DNA of 18,649 nucleotides from assembly GCA_002399345.1 (NCBI GenBank), contig DHDL01000006.1:95529-114177 (forward strand), given 5' to 3'. The notes under the pieces are model-generated. The model worked only from the letters and a program-made list of their open reading frames with translations. It searched no databases and was not told the origin of the DNA. The translations under genes and the position numbers were made by a program. Of this stretch, positions 6,297 to 13,248 are shown one piece after another. The DNA comes from Thermoanaerobacterales bacterium UBA4877 (lineage in GTDB: Bacteria; Bacillota; Thermoanaerobacteria; Thermoanaerobacterales; UBA4877). The number at the start of each line of letters is the position of its first letter. The stretch's first letter is position 1.

Positions 6297-7232
6297 TTGA
6301 ACTGCGGACAGGTCAGAAAATATTTGCCTTTATATATAGACAGCGATTTACCGGATGAAAAGGCATGTGAAATAGAAAAACATCTTGCCGGCTGTGAAAA
6401 ATGCAGGGTGGAGATGGACAAGTACATAAGAATAAAAGAGGCCTTGGGCGGTTTAGAGGAAACACCTCTTCCCGATGGATATGAAGAACGGCTGGAAAAG
6501 AAAATGGATACCGAGAAGGAGGCCAGGCCGCTTTTGAAGTGGATCACGGCAATTGTGGTGGCCGCGTCTATGTTTTTGGGAGCTCACATTGCAGATAGCG
6601 GAAGTGTAAGGGATAAACGTATAGTGAAGTTTATGCCGTCTGTAACAAGTAAGGCTCGCAGTAATGATAATACCATCACAGAAAGATCCGAGGCAAAGAA
6701 ACATACTCCGCAGTATTCCGAAAAAGATAAGGGAGGAACTAGAAGTAGTATAATAAAAAAACATTCTAAAAGACCTACTCTGTTTGATAAAATGTTTACA
6801 ACTAATTTGCCGGATGCCCGAGATGACTCTAAGGCCAGCGAAGGTAATGATATTGAGGAACAAAAAGAAGACGATAAGAAAGACAGTGTAAAAGACGACA
6901 ATAACACAACTAATGGAACAGATAGCAAAAAAGAAAGTGAAACAGACAATGTAAAAGATAATGCAAAGTATGCTGTAACGCCACATTTCTCTTTATATGG
7001 GTTCAAATCCGAAGAGGGTAACAATGACTCTACAATGGAAAAAACACTCAAAAAATATGGTGCGGTAATCTTAAATACTTCGGAGAAAGACGGTAATGAA
7101 GTGATAACGGTGAAAGTGGATAAGGATAAGGAAGATGAACTTCTTAGTGAGCTTGGCATTGATGCCGATAAGGTGGATAGGGATAGCGAGGATAATTTAA
7201 AAATAATTATTGGGAGTGATAAGGATGAGTAA
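6297..7232 (+). CDS. Membrane zinc-finger anti-sigma factor
   Basis: Predicted membrane regulator that sequesters the adjacent ECF sigma factor. The N-terminal anti-sigma zinc finger shows Cys3, His29, Cys33 and Cys36 (HLAGCEKC, the H-x3-C-x2-C pattern). A single membrane segment follows at about 79-97 (KWITAIVVAASMFLGAH). The outside part is a long Lys/Asp/Glu/Ser/Thr-rich linker (about 105-225) ending in a small folded domain (about 230-311, HFSLYGFKSEEG and VITVKVDKDKEDELLSELG). TTG 6297 is chosen as start because AAAGAGGG lies 6 bp upstream and the product then begins at the zinc finger as in relatives; the in-frame ATG at 6279 has no ribosome binding site and lies upstream of that site. 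It is in an operon with the sigma gene, and its last 8 bp overlap the SIMPL gene. The outer domain is not one I can name. Confidence 0.87.
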   Translation: MNCGQVRKYLPLYIDSDLPDEKACEIEKHLAGCEKCRVEMDKYIRIKEALGGLEETPLPDGYEERLEKKMDTEKEARPLLKWITAIVVAASMFLGAHIADSGSVRDKRIVKFMPSVTSKARSNDNTITERSEAKKHTPQYSEKDKGGTRSSIIKKHSKRPTLFDKMFTTNLPDARDDSKASEGNDIEEQKEDDKKDSVKDDNNTTNGTDSKKESETDNVKDNAKYAVTPHFSLYGFKSEEGNNDSTMEKTLKKYGAVILNTSEKDGNEVITVKVDKDKEDELLSELGIDADKVDRDSEDNLKIIIGSDKDE

Positions 7233-7965
7233 CAAACTGTACAAAACAATCACCTTGGTTATGTTGGTTATGGCAATGCTTGGATTTTCCTTAATATCTA
7301 ATGATTTATGGTCATCAAAGGTGGATGCGGAAGAAGTAAAAAATGTAATAACAGTAAACGGCAGGGGCTCCATAACGGCAAAACCTGATATTGCATATGT
7401 CAGCATGGGTGTAGATACCATAGGCAGTACGGCAAATCAAACCCAGAAGAAGAATGCTGCAGTAATGAATAAGTTGATTAAGACCCTTAAGAACATGGGG
7501 ATTGATAAAGATGACATCAAGACTACGGACTATAATATATATACTGAACAAGATTATGATAAAAATACAAAAAAGAATGCAATTACCGGGTATCAGGTTT
7601 CTAATACCATGGAGGTAACGGTAAGAGATGTGAATAATGTGGGAAATGTAATAGATAAGGCAGGAGAAGCCGGGGCCAACAAGATGTATAATATAAGGTT
7701 TGCAATATCGGATGACAGCAGTTATTATCAACAGGCTTTAAATATAGCTACAAAAAATGCCGAAAGCAAGGCAAAGGCCATAGCCAAAGGGTTAGGCGTG
7801 GATATCATAGGTCCTGTTAAGGTTACCGAGCAGAGTACGGGCGGTCCCGTTTTGTACAAAAACCTGGATGGCAAAATGATGCCAAAGGAGGCTGCAGCGG
7901 ATACCTCCGTATTTTCCGGAGAGCTGGAGGTAAAGGCGGAGATAACAATCGGGTACAGCTATTAA
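7225..7965 (+). CDS. Secreted SIMPL-domain (DUF541) protein
   Basis: Exported protein of 246 residues. The N-terminus has a signal or anchor segment (KLYKTITLVMLVMAMLGFSL). The SIMPL domain runs from about 38 to the end and begins ITVNGRGSITAKPDIAYVSM, the usual first strand; the family is also recognised by ITGYQVSNTMEVTVRDV and ALNIATKNAESKAKAIAKGLG. Known members are periplasmic or surface proteins of unclear molecular function, some linked to oxidative stress. ATG 7225 overlaps the anti-sigma stop codon (7230-7232), so translation is probably coupled. An upstream TTG at 7210 is in frame, but GGGAGTG sits correctly for 7225. As the last gene of the sigma unit it may be a sensor partner or an effector of the response; which is not visible. 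Confidence 0.87.
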   Translation: MSNKLYKTITLVMLVMAMLGFSLISNDLWSSKVDAEEVKNVITVNGRGSITAKPDIAYVSMGVDTIGSTANQTQKKNAAVMNKLIKTLKNMGIDKDDIKTTDYNIYTEQDYDKNTKKNAITGYQVSNTMEVTVRDVNNVGNVIDKAGEAGANKMYNIRFAISDDSSYYQQALNIATKNAESKAKAIAKGLGVDIIGPVKVTEQSTGGPVLYKNLDGKMMPKEAAADTSVFSGELEVKAEITIGYSY

Positions 7966-7970
7966 GTAGA

Positions 7971-7995
7971 ATAGACCATAAAGGTCTATTTTTTT
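7971..7995 (+). terminator. Intrinsic terminator after the SIMPL gene
   Basis: ATAGACC/GGTCTAT stem, five-base loop, then seven T. It closes the sigma/anti-sigma/SIMPL unit. Confidence 0.92.
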
Positions 7996-8102
7996 ATGTC
8001 CATTTTTAATAAATTATATTTCACCAAAAGAAGGATTTATTAATTTTACGTCGAAATAAATAACCTGTCAAAAATAATAAAACAATTAAGGAGGAACAAT
8101 TC

Positions 8103-8903
8103 GTGAAAAGATTTATTGCTGCTATTAGCGTATTGTTTTTAACATTGGCACTTATTGCAGGGTGTGGCAGTCAGCAGCCTCAGGATAAAAAGCCAGCGGA
8201 GAGCCCATCTCAAACTGTAAAGTTCAAAGATGGTATATACAGCGCAGAAGAAGCAAAATTTGATGAGCATGGCTGGAAAGCTGTTACTACAATAATAGTT
8301 AAAGGTGGCAAGATTGAAAGAGCTTTTTATGATGAGATAAATAATGATAAACAAATAAAGAGTCTGGATCAGGAATATGCTACCAATATGAAGAAGCAAA
8401 CAAAGGAAAATCCATTGGATGCTACTACAAAGCTGTCCGCATCACTTATAAAAAATCAAGATCCGGAAAAAATTGATGCCGTATCAGGTGCTACCGGTAC
8501 ATCCGATAGATTCAAGAATCTAGCAAAAAAAGCCTTAAAGGGCTCGCCTGAGGAAAAGAGTACCGGTGGTTTATATGACGGATTATACAAGGCACAGGCG
8601 AAAGACTTTGATGAGCATGGTTACAAGGCCTATGCCACGGTGATAATTAATGATGGCAAAATTGTAAATACCTACTATGATGAACTAAATAAAGACACTG
8701 ATACGTATAAAAGCAAAGATGACGATTATCAAAAGGATATGAAAGCAGGTTCGGGTGTGTCTGATAATGAGGCATATCTTATGCTGATTCATTCACTTGT
8801 TGACAAGCAGGATGTATCGAAGGTTGATGCCGTGACAGGTGCGACGTCCACAACGGATAATTTTAAAGAGCTTATGAACGAGGCACTTTCATTTGCAAAA
8901 TAA
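8103..8903 (+). CDS. Tandem FMN-binding lipoprotein (PplA-like)
   Basis: Predicted surface lipoprotein of 266 residues. The signal peptide ends in LALIAGC with lipid-modified Cys21. Two homologous domains follow: about 43-148 (DGIYSAEEAKFDEHGWKA ... KIDAVSGATGTSDRFKNL) and 158-265 (DGLYKAQAKDFDEHGYKA ... KVDAVTGATSTTDNFKEL). Each ends in a DAV-S/T-GAT motif like that used by ApbE to attach FMN covalently in NqrC/RnfG-type proteins; the acceptor Thr would be about residues 131 and 248. This layout matches PplA, the flavinylated lipoprotein of Gram-positive extracellular electron transfer. The GTG start has GGAGG 7 bp upstream. It stands alone between two terminators, with no apbE or ndh2 neighbour, so a role in surface electron transfer is inference; cAD1-pheromone-type lipoproteins share the same fold. 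Confidence 0.85.
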   Translation: MKRFIAAISVLFLTLALIAGCGSQQPQDKKPAESPSQTVKFKDGIYSAEEAKFDEHGWKAVTTIIVKGGKIERAFYDEINNDKQIKSLDQEYATNMKKQTKENPLDATTKLSASLIKNQDPEKIDAVSGATGTSDRFKNLAKKALKGSPEEKSTGGLYDGLYKAQAKDFDEHGYKAYATVIINDGKIVNTYYDELNKDTDTYKSKDDDYQKDMKAGSGVSDNEAYLMLIHSLVDKQDVSKVDAVTGATSTTDNFKELMNEALSFAK

Positions 8904-8920
8904 AAGAAATATACAAAAAG

Positions 8921-8943
8921 CATACCGTATGGGTATGTTTTTT
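8921..8943 (+). terminator. Intrinsic terminator after the FMN-binding lipoprotein
   Basis: CATACC/GGTATG stem with a five-base loop, preceded by A and followed by six T. Confidence 0.85.
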
Positions 8944-8951
8944 GTTATAAT
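8943..8951 (+). promoter_or_regulatory. Possible extended -10 promoter of the deacetylase gene
   Basis: TGTTATAAT is a perfect extended -10 element (TGn plus TATAAT) placed at the end of the preceding terminator, 75 bp before the next start codon. The -35 position falls in the terminator stem and shows no match. Confidence 0.35.
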
Positions 8952-9026
8952 GTTTAATAAGGGTTTGAGTTATGAGTACCATATTTTGTTTGTAATGCTT
9001 ATTACATAAATGTAAGGGGACACGAC

Positions 9027-10088
9027 ATGAAAAAACTTTTTACGTATTTGACTATGGTATTTATACTGTTGTCTCTGGTATCTTGTGGGCCGCAGGATAA
9101 GGCTTCCAAGCAAGATGAAGGCGCCGGGCCGGCTGAAAAATATACCGATATCAAAGGGAATAAACCCAAAAAAGAGCAAAAAGATATAGACTATAGCGCA
9201 GTAAAGCCCAACGAACTAGGGCAAGTAATGATATTAATGTATCACGATATAGGCGATAAGGAGAGCGAATGGGTAAGGACACCTGATAACTTCCGTAAAG
9301 ATCTCAAGACACTTTATGATAAAAAATTTAGATTGATCTCTTTAAATGATTTTTTAGACGGCAATATTAAAACAGCAGCCGGATACACACCTGTGGTAAT
9401 AACCTTTGACGACGGTGATCTTGGACAATTTAAGGTAAAAATGGCCGGCGGCAAGCCGCAGCCAGATCCTGACACGGCAGTGGGTATTTTAATAGATTTT
9501 TGTAAGGAACACCCTGATTTTGGCAGCTGTGCTACCTTTTATATATATCATCCGCTGCCTTTTAGAGAAAAGGAATATATTGATTATAAACTCAAGTTTT
9601 TAGTTGATAATGGTTTCGAGATCGGCAATCATACCGATACACATTCCAGTTTATCCAAGCTGGATGGTAACGGGATAGAGAAGGAACTGGGCTTAAACGT
9701 ATGGCATACGCAAAGATATTTGCCGGGTTATAAAGTAAATACTTTAGCCCTTCCATATGGCAGCGTTGCCAATGAATATACAAAGTACCTTTTAGATGGC
9801 AGGTATGAGGATACCGTTTATCACAACAAGGCTGTTTTATTGGTTGGAGCAAACCCTGCTAAATCTCCATACGATGCGGAGTTTGATAATATCAAGCTGC
9901 CACGGATCAGGGCAAGTGAGATGGATGTCGAGGGTTTTGGTTTATATGACTGGATTAAATATTTTAATAAACATCCCGATAAAAGATATATATCCGATGG
10001 TGATCCAGATACCATTGTAATACGCAAAGGTATGGAGGATAATATAAGAAAAGGTGAGTTTGGAAACAAAAAAATAATTTCATATTGA
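9027..10088 (+). CDS. Polysaccharide deacetylase-family lipoprotein
   Basis: Predicted membrane-anchored carbohydrate esterase family 4 (NodB) protein that would remove N-acetyl groups from a surface polysaccharide or peptidoglycan. The signal peptide ends in LVSC with lipid-modified Cys20. After a charged linker (about 21-60) the NodB domain shows MYHDIG (71-76), the TFDDG catalytic motif (Asp128, Asp129), and the metal-binding NHTDTH (His202, His206); LALPYGSV is a later active-site strand. The stretch after TFDDG is longer than usual (about 50 residues before ATFYIYHP), suggesting an inserted loop. GGGG precedes the ATG at 9 bp. Substrate unknown. It seems monocistronic, followed by the butyrate operon promoter; no terminator was recognised. 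Confidence 0.88.
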   Translation: MKKLFTYLTMVFILLSLVSCGPQDKASKQDEGAGPAEKYTDIKGNKPKKEQKDIDYSAVKPNELGQVMILMYHDIGDKESEWVRTPDNFRKDLKTLYDKKFRLISLNDFLDGNIKTAAGYTPVVITFDDGDLGQFKVKMAGGKPQPDPDTAVGILIDFCKEHPDFGSCATFYIYHPLPFREKEYIDYKLKFLVDNGFEIGNHTDTHSSLSKLDGNGIEKELGLNVWHTQRYLPGYKVNTLALPYGSVANEYTKYLLDGRYEDTVYHNKAVLLVGANPAKSPYDAEFDNIKLPRIRASEMDVEGFGLYDWIKYFNKHPDKRYISDGDPDTIVIRKGMEDNIRKGEFGNKKIISY

Positions 10089-10100
10089 TGCAAATATTTT

Positions 10101-10118
10101 TTGATAAATTATTAACAA
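10101..10118 (+). promoter_or_regulatory. Rex (NADH/NAD+ sensor) operator upstream of crt
   Basis: TTGATAAATTATTAACAA matches the clostridial Rex consensus TTGTTAA-n4-TTAACAA at 13 of 14 defined positions (one mismatch, A for T at position 4). It overlaps the -35 of the promoter below, so bound Rex would block RNA polymerase and NADH would release it. Rex is known to control crt in Clostridium species. Confidence 0.75.
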
Positions 10119-10140
10119 ATATAATAAATTGTGTTATCAT
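10112..10140 (+). promoter_or_regulatory. Promoter of the butyryl-CoA operon
   Basis: TTAACA (10112-10117) and TATCAT (10135-10140) are 17 bp apart; each differs from consensus at one base. Transcription would start near 10147, leaving a leader of about 45 nt before crt. A TATAAT at 10120-10125 is also present but lacks a well-placed -35. Confidence 0.6.
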
Positions 10141-10156
10141 ATAGATATAACATAGT

Positions 10157-10170
10157 TTGTTATATAACAA
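10157..10170. promoter_or_regulatory. Perfect 14-bp palindrome in the crt leader
   Basis: TTGTTATATAACAA is its own reverse complement and lies between the predicted transcription start and the crt ribosome binding site. Half-sites resemble Rex half-sites but with a 2-bp instead of a 6-bp gap, so it is more likely an operator for another dimeric regulator, or a weak Rex site. Confidence 0.45.
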
Positions 10171-10192
10171 TTGATGGAAAGGAGAGATAAAG

Positions 10193-10972
10193 ATGTGGGA
10201 GAATGTTGCTCTGGAGAAAAAAGATAAAACGGCTGTTCTATCCGTTAACAGACCTAAGGCATTAAACGCTCTGAATACTGCCACACTGTTGGAGATGGAG
10301 GAAGCCTTATGTGAAGTTGATAAGGACAGTGATATAAAGGCTCTCATCGTGACCGGAGGGGGAGACAAGGCTTTTGTTGCCGGGGCAGACATTACTGAGA
10401 TGAAGGATAAAAATGCAATGGAAGGTAGAACGTTTTCAAATCTTGGCCATAAGATTTTTACTAAACTACAGGATATGCCTATTGTTACTATAGCAGCAGT
10501 AAACGGTTTTGCACTGGGTGGTGGATGTGAGCTTGCCCTTGCTTGTGACATTAGGATAGCAAGCAATAAGGCCAAGTTTGGCCAGCCCGAGGTTACCCTG
10601 GGTATTATACCGGGGTTCGCCGGTACACAGAGGCTTGCCAGAGCAGTTGGCCTGGCCGCTGCCAAAGAACTCATATTTACAGGCACTCCAATAAATGCAC
10701 AGGAGGCACTACGGATCGGCCTGGTAAACAAGGTAGTTGAACCTGACAAACTTATGGATGAGGCGAATGCACTGGCGGCTAAGATATCATCCAATGCACC
10801 CATAGCCATTAAACTTGCTAAGCAGGCAATAAACAAGGGAGCAGATGCAGATCTGAACACTGCAATGGCCTATGAGGCGGAAGCATTTGGTTTATGCTTC
10901 GCTACTGAAGACCAAAAGGAAGGTATGACTGCCTTTACAGAAAAACGAAAAGCAAAGTTTGAAAACAAGTAA
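10193..10972 (+). CDS. crt: 3-hydroxybutyryl-CoA dehydratase (crotonase)
   Basis: Cytoplasmic enoyl-CoA hydratase-family enzyme that dehydrates 3-hydroxybutyryl-CoA to crotonyl-CoA in butyrate formation. The 259 residues have the whole crotonase fold: the first oxyanion-hole strand AFVAGADITEM (about 62-72), the second GFALGGGCELALACDIR (about 105-121), and the two catalytic glutamates in GGGCEL and in GQPEVTLGIIPG. The C-terminal FGLCFATEDQKEGMTAF is typical of clostridial Crt. AAAGGAGAG precedes the ATG. It is the first gene of a six-gene unit, behind the Rex-like operator. Identity as Crt, not a general enoyl-CoA hydratase, rests on the operon. Confidence 0.95.
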   Translation: MWENVALEKKDKTAVLSVNRPKALNALNTATLLEMEEALCEVDKDSDIKALIVTGGGDKAFVAGADITEMKDKNAMEGRTFSNLGHKIFTKLQDMPIVTIAAVNGFALGGGCELALACDIRIASNKAKFGQPEVTLGIIPGFAGTQRLARAVGLAAAKELIFTGTPINAQEALRIGLVNKVVEPDKLMDEANALAAKISSNAPIAIKLAKQAINKGADADLNTAMAYEAEAFGLCFATEDQKEGMTAFTEKRKAKFENK

Positions 10973-11046
10973 TTTATAATATCTGATTATACGTTTTAAT
11001 TTATTTTGATATATAAACATAACATTAATGAATAGGGGGTCATTAT

Positions 11047-11895
11047 ATGAAGAAAGTCTGTGTCATAGGAGCTGGGACGATGGGCTCGGGGATAGGCCAG
11101 GCCTTTGCCCAGGGAGGTTTTGAGGTATATCTGCGTGATGTTGATACCAAATTTGTAGAAAGAGGCATCTCCAATATAACTAAAAGGCTGGACAGGGATG
11201 TTACAAAGGGCAGAAAGACTAAGGAAGAAAGAGATGCGATTATAGGCCGCATACATGGAATAACAGACCTTAAGGATGCAAAAGATGCGGAGTTTGTTAT
11301 TGAGGCGGTCATCGAGGACATGGATCTTAAAAAGCAGGTATTTAAAGAGCTGGATGAACTCTTGCCTTCGGATGTTATTCTTGCATCAAACACTTCCTCA
11401 CTTTCCATCACTGAGATAGCTTCAGCAACATCTCGCCCGGATAAGGTTATGGGTATGCACTTTTTCAACCCGGTACCGGTAATGAAACTGGTGGAAGCGA
11501 CCAGAGGCATAACCACATCGGACGAGACATTCAATACGGTATATAAATTGGCACAGGATCTCGGTAAAACACCTATAGAAGTCACCGAGGCACCCGGATT
11601 TGTCGTAAATCGTATCTTGGTTCCGATGATCAATGAAGCTATAGGTGTTTTTGCGGACGGGGTAGCCAGTGCGCAGGATATAGATGAAGCCATGAAGCTG
11701 GGAGCTAATCATCCCATAGGACCTCTCGCTTTGGCCGATATGATAGGCAACGACGTATGCCTGGCTATAATGGACGTATTATATAAAGAGTTTGGTGATT
11801 CAAAATACAGAGCACACCCGCTGCTGCGCAAAATGGTAAGAGGCGGATTACTCGGCAGGAAAACAGGCAAGGGATTCTTTGATTATTCCAAATAG
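11047..11895 (+). CDS. hbd: 3-hydroxybutyryl-CoA dehydrogenase
   Basis: NAD(P)H-dependent reduction of acetoacetyl-CoA to 3-hydroxybutyryl-CoA. The N-terminal Rossmann domain has [17 protein letters not shown] with Asp ending the second strand (LRDVD). The family signature covers [20 protein letters not shown], with the catalytic His about 138, then [17 protein letters not shown]. Length of 282 residues is standard. GGGGG lies upstream of the ATG. It starts 74 bp after crt; that gap shows A+T-rich sequence but no convincing terminator. The Asp after the second strand suggests NADH preference, an inference. Confidence 0.95.
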   Translation: MKKVCVIGAGTMGSGIGQAFAQGGFEVYLRDVDTKFVERGISNITKRLDRDVTKGRKTKEERDAIIGRIHGITDLKDAKDAEFVIEAVIEDMDLKKQVFKELDELLPSDVILASNTSSLSITEIASATSRPDKVMGMHFFNPVPVMKLVEATRGITTSDETFNTVYKLAQDLGKTPIEVTEAPGFVVNRILVPMINEAIGVFADGVASAQDIDEAMKLGANHPIGPLALADMIGNDVCLAIMDVLYKEFGDSKYRAHPLLRKMVRGGLLGRKTGKGFFDYSK

Positions 11896-11909
11896 AAGGG
11901 GGACTACCC

Positions 11910-13088
11910 ATGAATAATGTAGTTATTGTAAGCGGTGCAAGAACGGCTATAGGTAAATTCGGCGGTTCATTAAAATCAATATCAGCACCTGATATGGGAT
12001 CTGTAGTGATTAAAGAGGCTGTAAAAAGAGCACATTGTAAACCGGAGGATGTCGGAGAGGTTATAATGGGTAATGCAATACAGGCAGGATTGGGTCAAAA
12101 CCCCGCAAGACGGGCTGCAGTAAATGCTGGTCTGCCATATGAGGTTCCTTCCATGACCATAAATAAGCTTTGCGGCTCCGGCCTGAAATCTGTGATATTG
12201 GGTACGCAGGCGATCATGCTTGGGGATACCGATATTGTTGTTGCGGGTGGTATGGAGAGCATGAGCGGGGCACCCTACCTTTTATATAACGCCCGTTGGG
12301 GATACAAAGTTGATGATGGCAAGTTAGTTGACTCAATGGAGTATGACGGATTGACTGATGTATTCAATCAGTATAAAATGGGTGTAACGGCGGAGAATGT
12401 AGCCAAAAAGTACCATATAACAAGAGAGGATCAGGACAGATTTGCACTTGAAAGCCAGCAAAAGACAGAAAAGGCACAAGAAACTGGAAGGTTCAAAGAT
12501 GAAATAGTTCCTATAGAAATACCTCAGAGGAAAGGTGACCCAATAGTATTTAAAGAGGATGAATTCCCAAGACATGGTCAATCATATGAGGCTTTATCCA
12601 AGCTGAGGCCGGCATTTTTAAAGGGTGGTACCGTTACAGCCGGCAATGCATCGGGAATAAACGACGGCGCAGCCGTGGTGGTTTTAATGTCCGAAGAAAA
12701 GGCCAAGAGTCTGGGACTTAAGCCCATGGCTAAAGTAAGATCTTACGGTACAGCCGGCATTGATCCTAAGATAATGGGGGTTGCACCCATATATGCTACA
12801 AGGCAGGCTATGAAGAGAGCGGAGCTTACCGTGGATGATATGGATCTTATAGAGGCCAATGAGGCTTTTGCAGCACCTTCCGTAGCTATAGGAAGAGAAC
12901 TTAATTTCCCAGGTGACAGACTGAATGTAAACGGCGGGGCCATAGCCCTGGGTCATCCAGTAGGTGCCTCAGGCTGCAGGATATTGGTAACACTGCTATA
13001 TGAAATGCAGAAGAGAAATTCCAAGTACGGGTTGGCCACACTATGCATAGGCGGCGGCCAGGCCTGCGCCATGGTTGTAGAGAGATAG
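11910..13088 (+). CDS. thlA: Acetyl-CoA C-acetyltransferase (thiolase)
   Basis: Biosynthetic thiolase that condenses two acetyl-CoA into acetoacetyl-CoA, the entry step to C4 products. The active-site Cys88 is in [12 protein letters not shown]; the His of [11 protein letters not shown] and the second Cys of [13 protein letters not shown] complete the catalytic set. Length of 392 residues is typical of the family. AAGGGGG precedes the ATG; the gene begins 14 bp after hbd, so the two are surely co-transcribed. In Clostridium acetobutylicum the thiolase gene lies outside the crt cluster; here it sits between hbd and bcd, making the pathway complete in one locus. Confidence 0.95.
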   Translation: MNNVVIVSGARTAIGKFGGSLKSISAPDMGSVVIKEAVKRAHCKPEDVGEVIMGNAIQAGLGQNPARRAAVNAGLPYEVPSMTINKLCGSGLKSVILGTQAIMLGDTDIVVAGGMESMSGAPYLLYNARWGYKVDDGKLVDSMEYDGLTDVFNQYKMGVTAENVAKKYHITREDQDRFALESQQKTEKAQETGRFKDEIVPIEIPQRKGDPIVFKEDEFPRHGQSYEALSKLRPAFLKGGTVTAGNASGINDGAAVVVLMSEEKAKSLGLKPMAKVRSYGTAGIDPKIMGVAPIYATRQAMKRAELTVDDMDLIEANEAFAAPSVAIGRELNFPGDRLNVNGGAIALGHPVGASGCRILVTLLYEMQKRNSKYGLATLCIGGGQACAMVVER

Positions 13089-13131
13089 ATTTAAGCAATA
13101 AAATATCAGGACGGCAGGCGATCACTTTAAG

Positions 13132-13143
13132 ACGGTTGACCGT
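13132..13143. promoter_or_regulatory. Short inverted repeat between thl and bcd
   Basis: ACGGT-TG-ACCGT is a perfect inverted repeat overlapping a TTGACC hexamer (13136-13141). It could be an operator on an internal promoter, but no good -10 is found at 16-18 bp, so the call is weak. Confidence 0.25.
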
Positions 13144-13172
13144 TAATATAGATTTAGCCAATGTAAATTTAA

Positions 13173-13203
13173 TAATAAGGCTGCATTGACTGCAGCCTTA
13201 TTA
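13173..13203. terminator. 13-bp hairpin between thl and bcd
   Basis: TAATAAGGCTGCA pairs perfectly with TGCAGCCTTATTA around a five-base loop. Only a broken T-run (ATTTTAA) follows, so it may terminate partially or act as an mRNA processing or stability element. It divides crt-hbd-thl from bcd-etfBA. Confidence 0.6.
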
Positions 13204-13248
13204 ATTTTAACATCTATGATGTAGAAAACAAAAAAAGGAGGCATTGTA

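Noticed and set aside
6584..7249. 221-codon Ser/Leu-rich open frame on the minus strand
   Set aside because: Artefact of the Lys/Asp/Glu/Ser-rich linker of the anti-sigma gene read backwards.
10157..10170. Palindrome as a standard Rex site
   Set aside because: The half-sites are 2 bp apart instead of 6, so it does not fit the Rex consensus; listed only as an unknown palindrome.
9964..10860. 298-codon open frame on the minus strand over crt
   Set aside because: It is the reverse of the crt frame and its upstream gap, shows no family motif, and crt itself is unmistakable.
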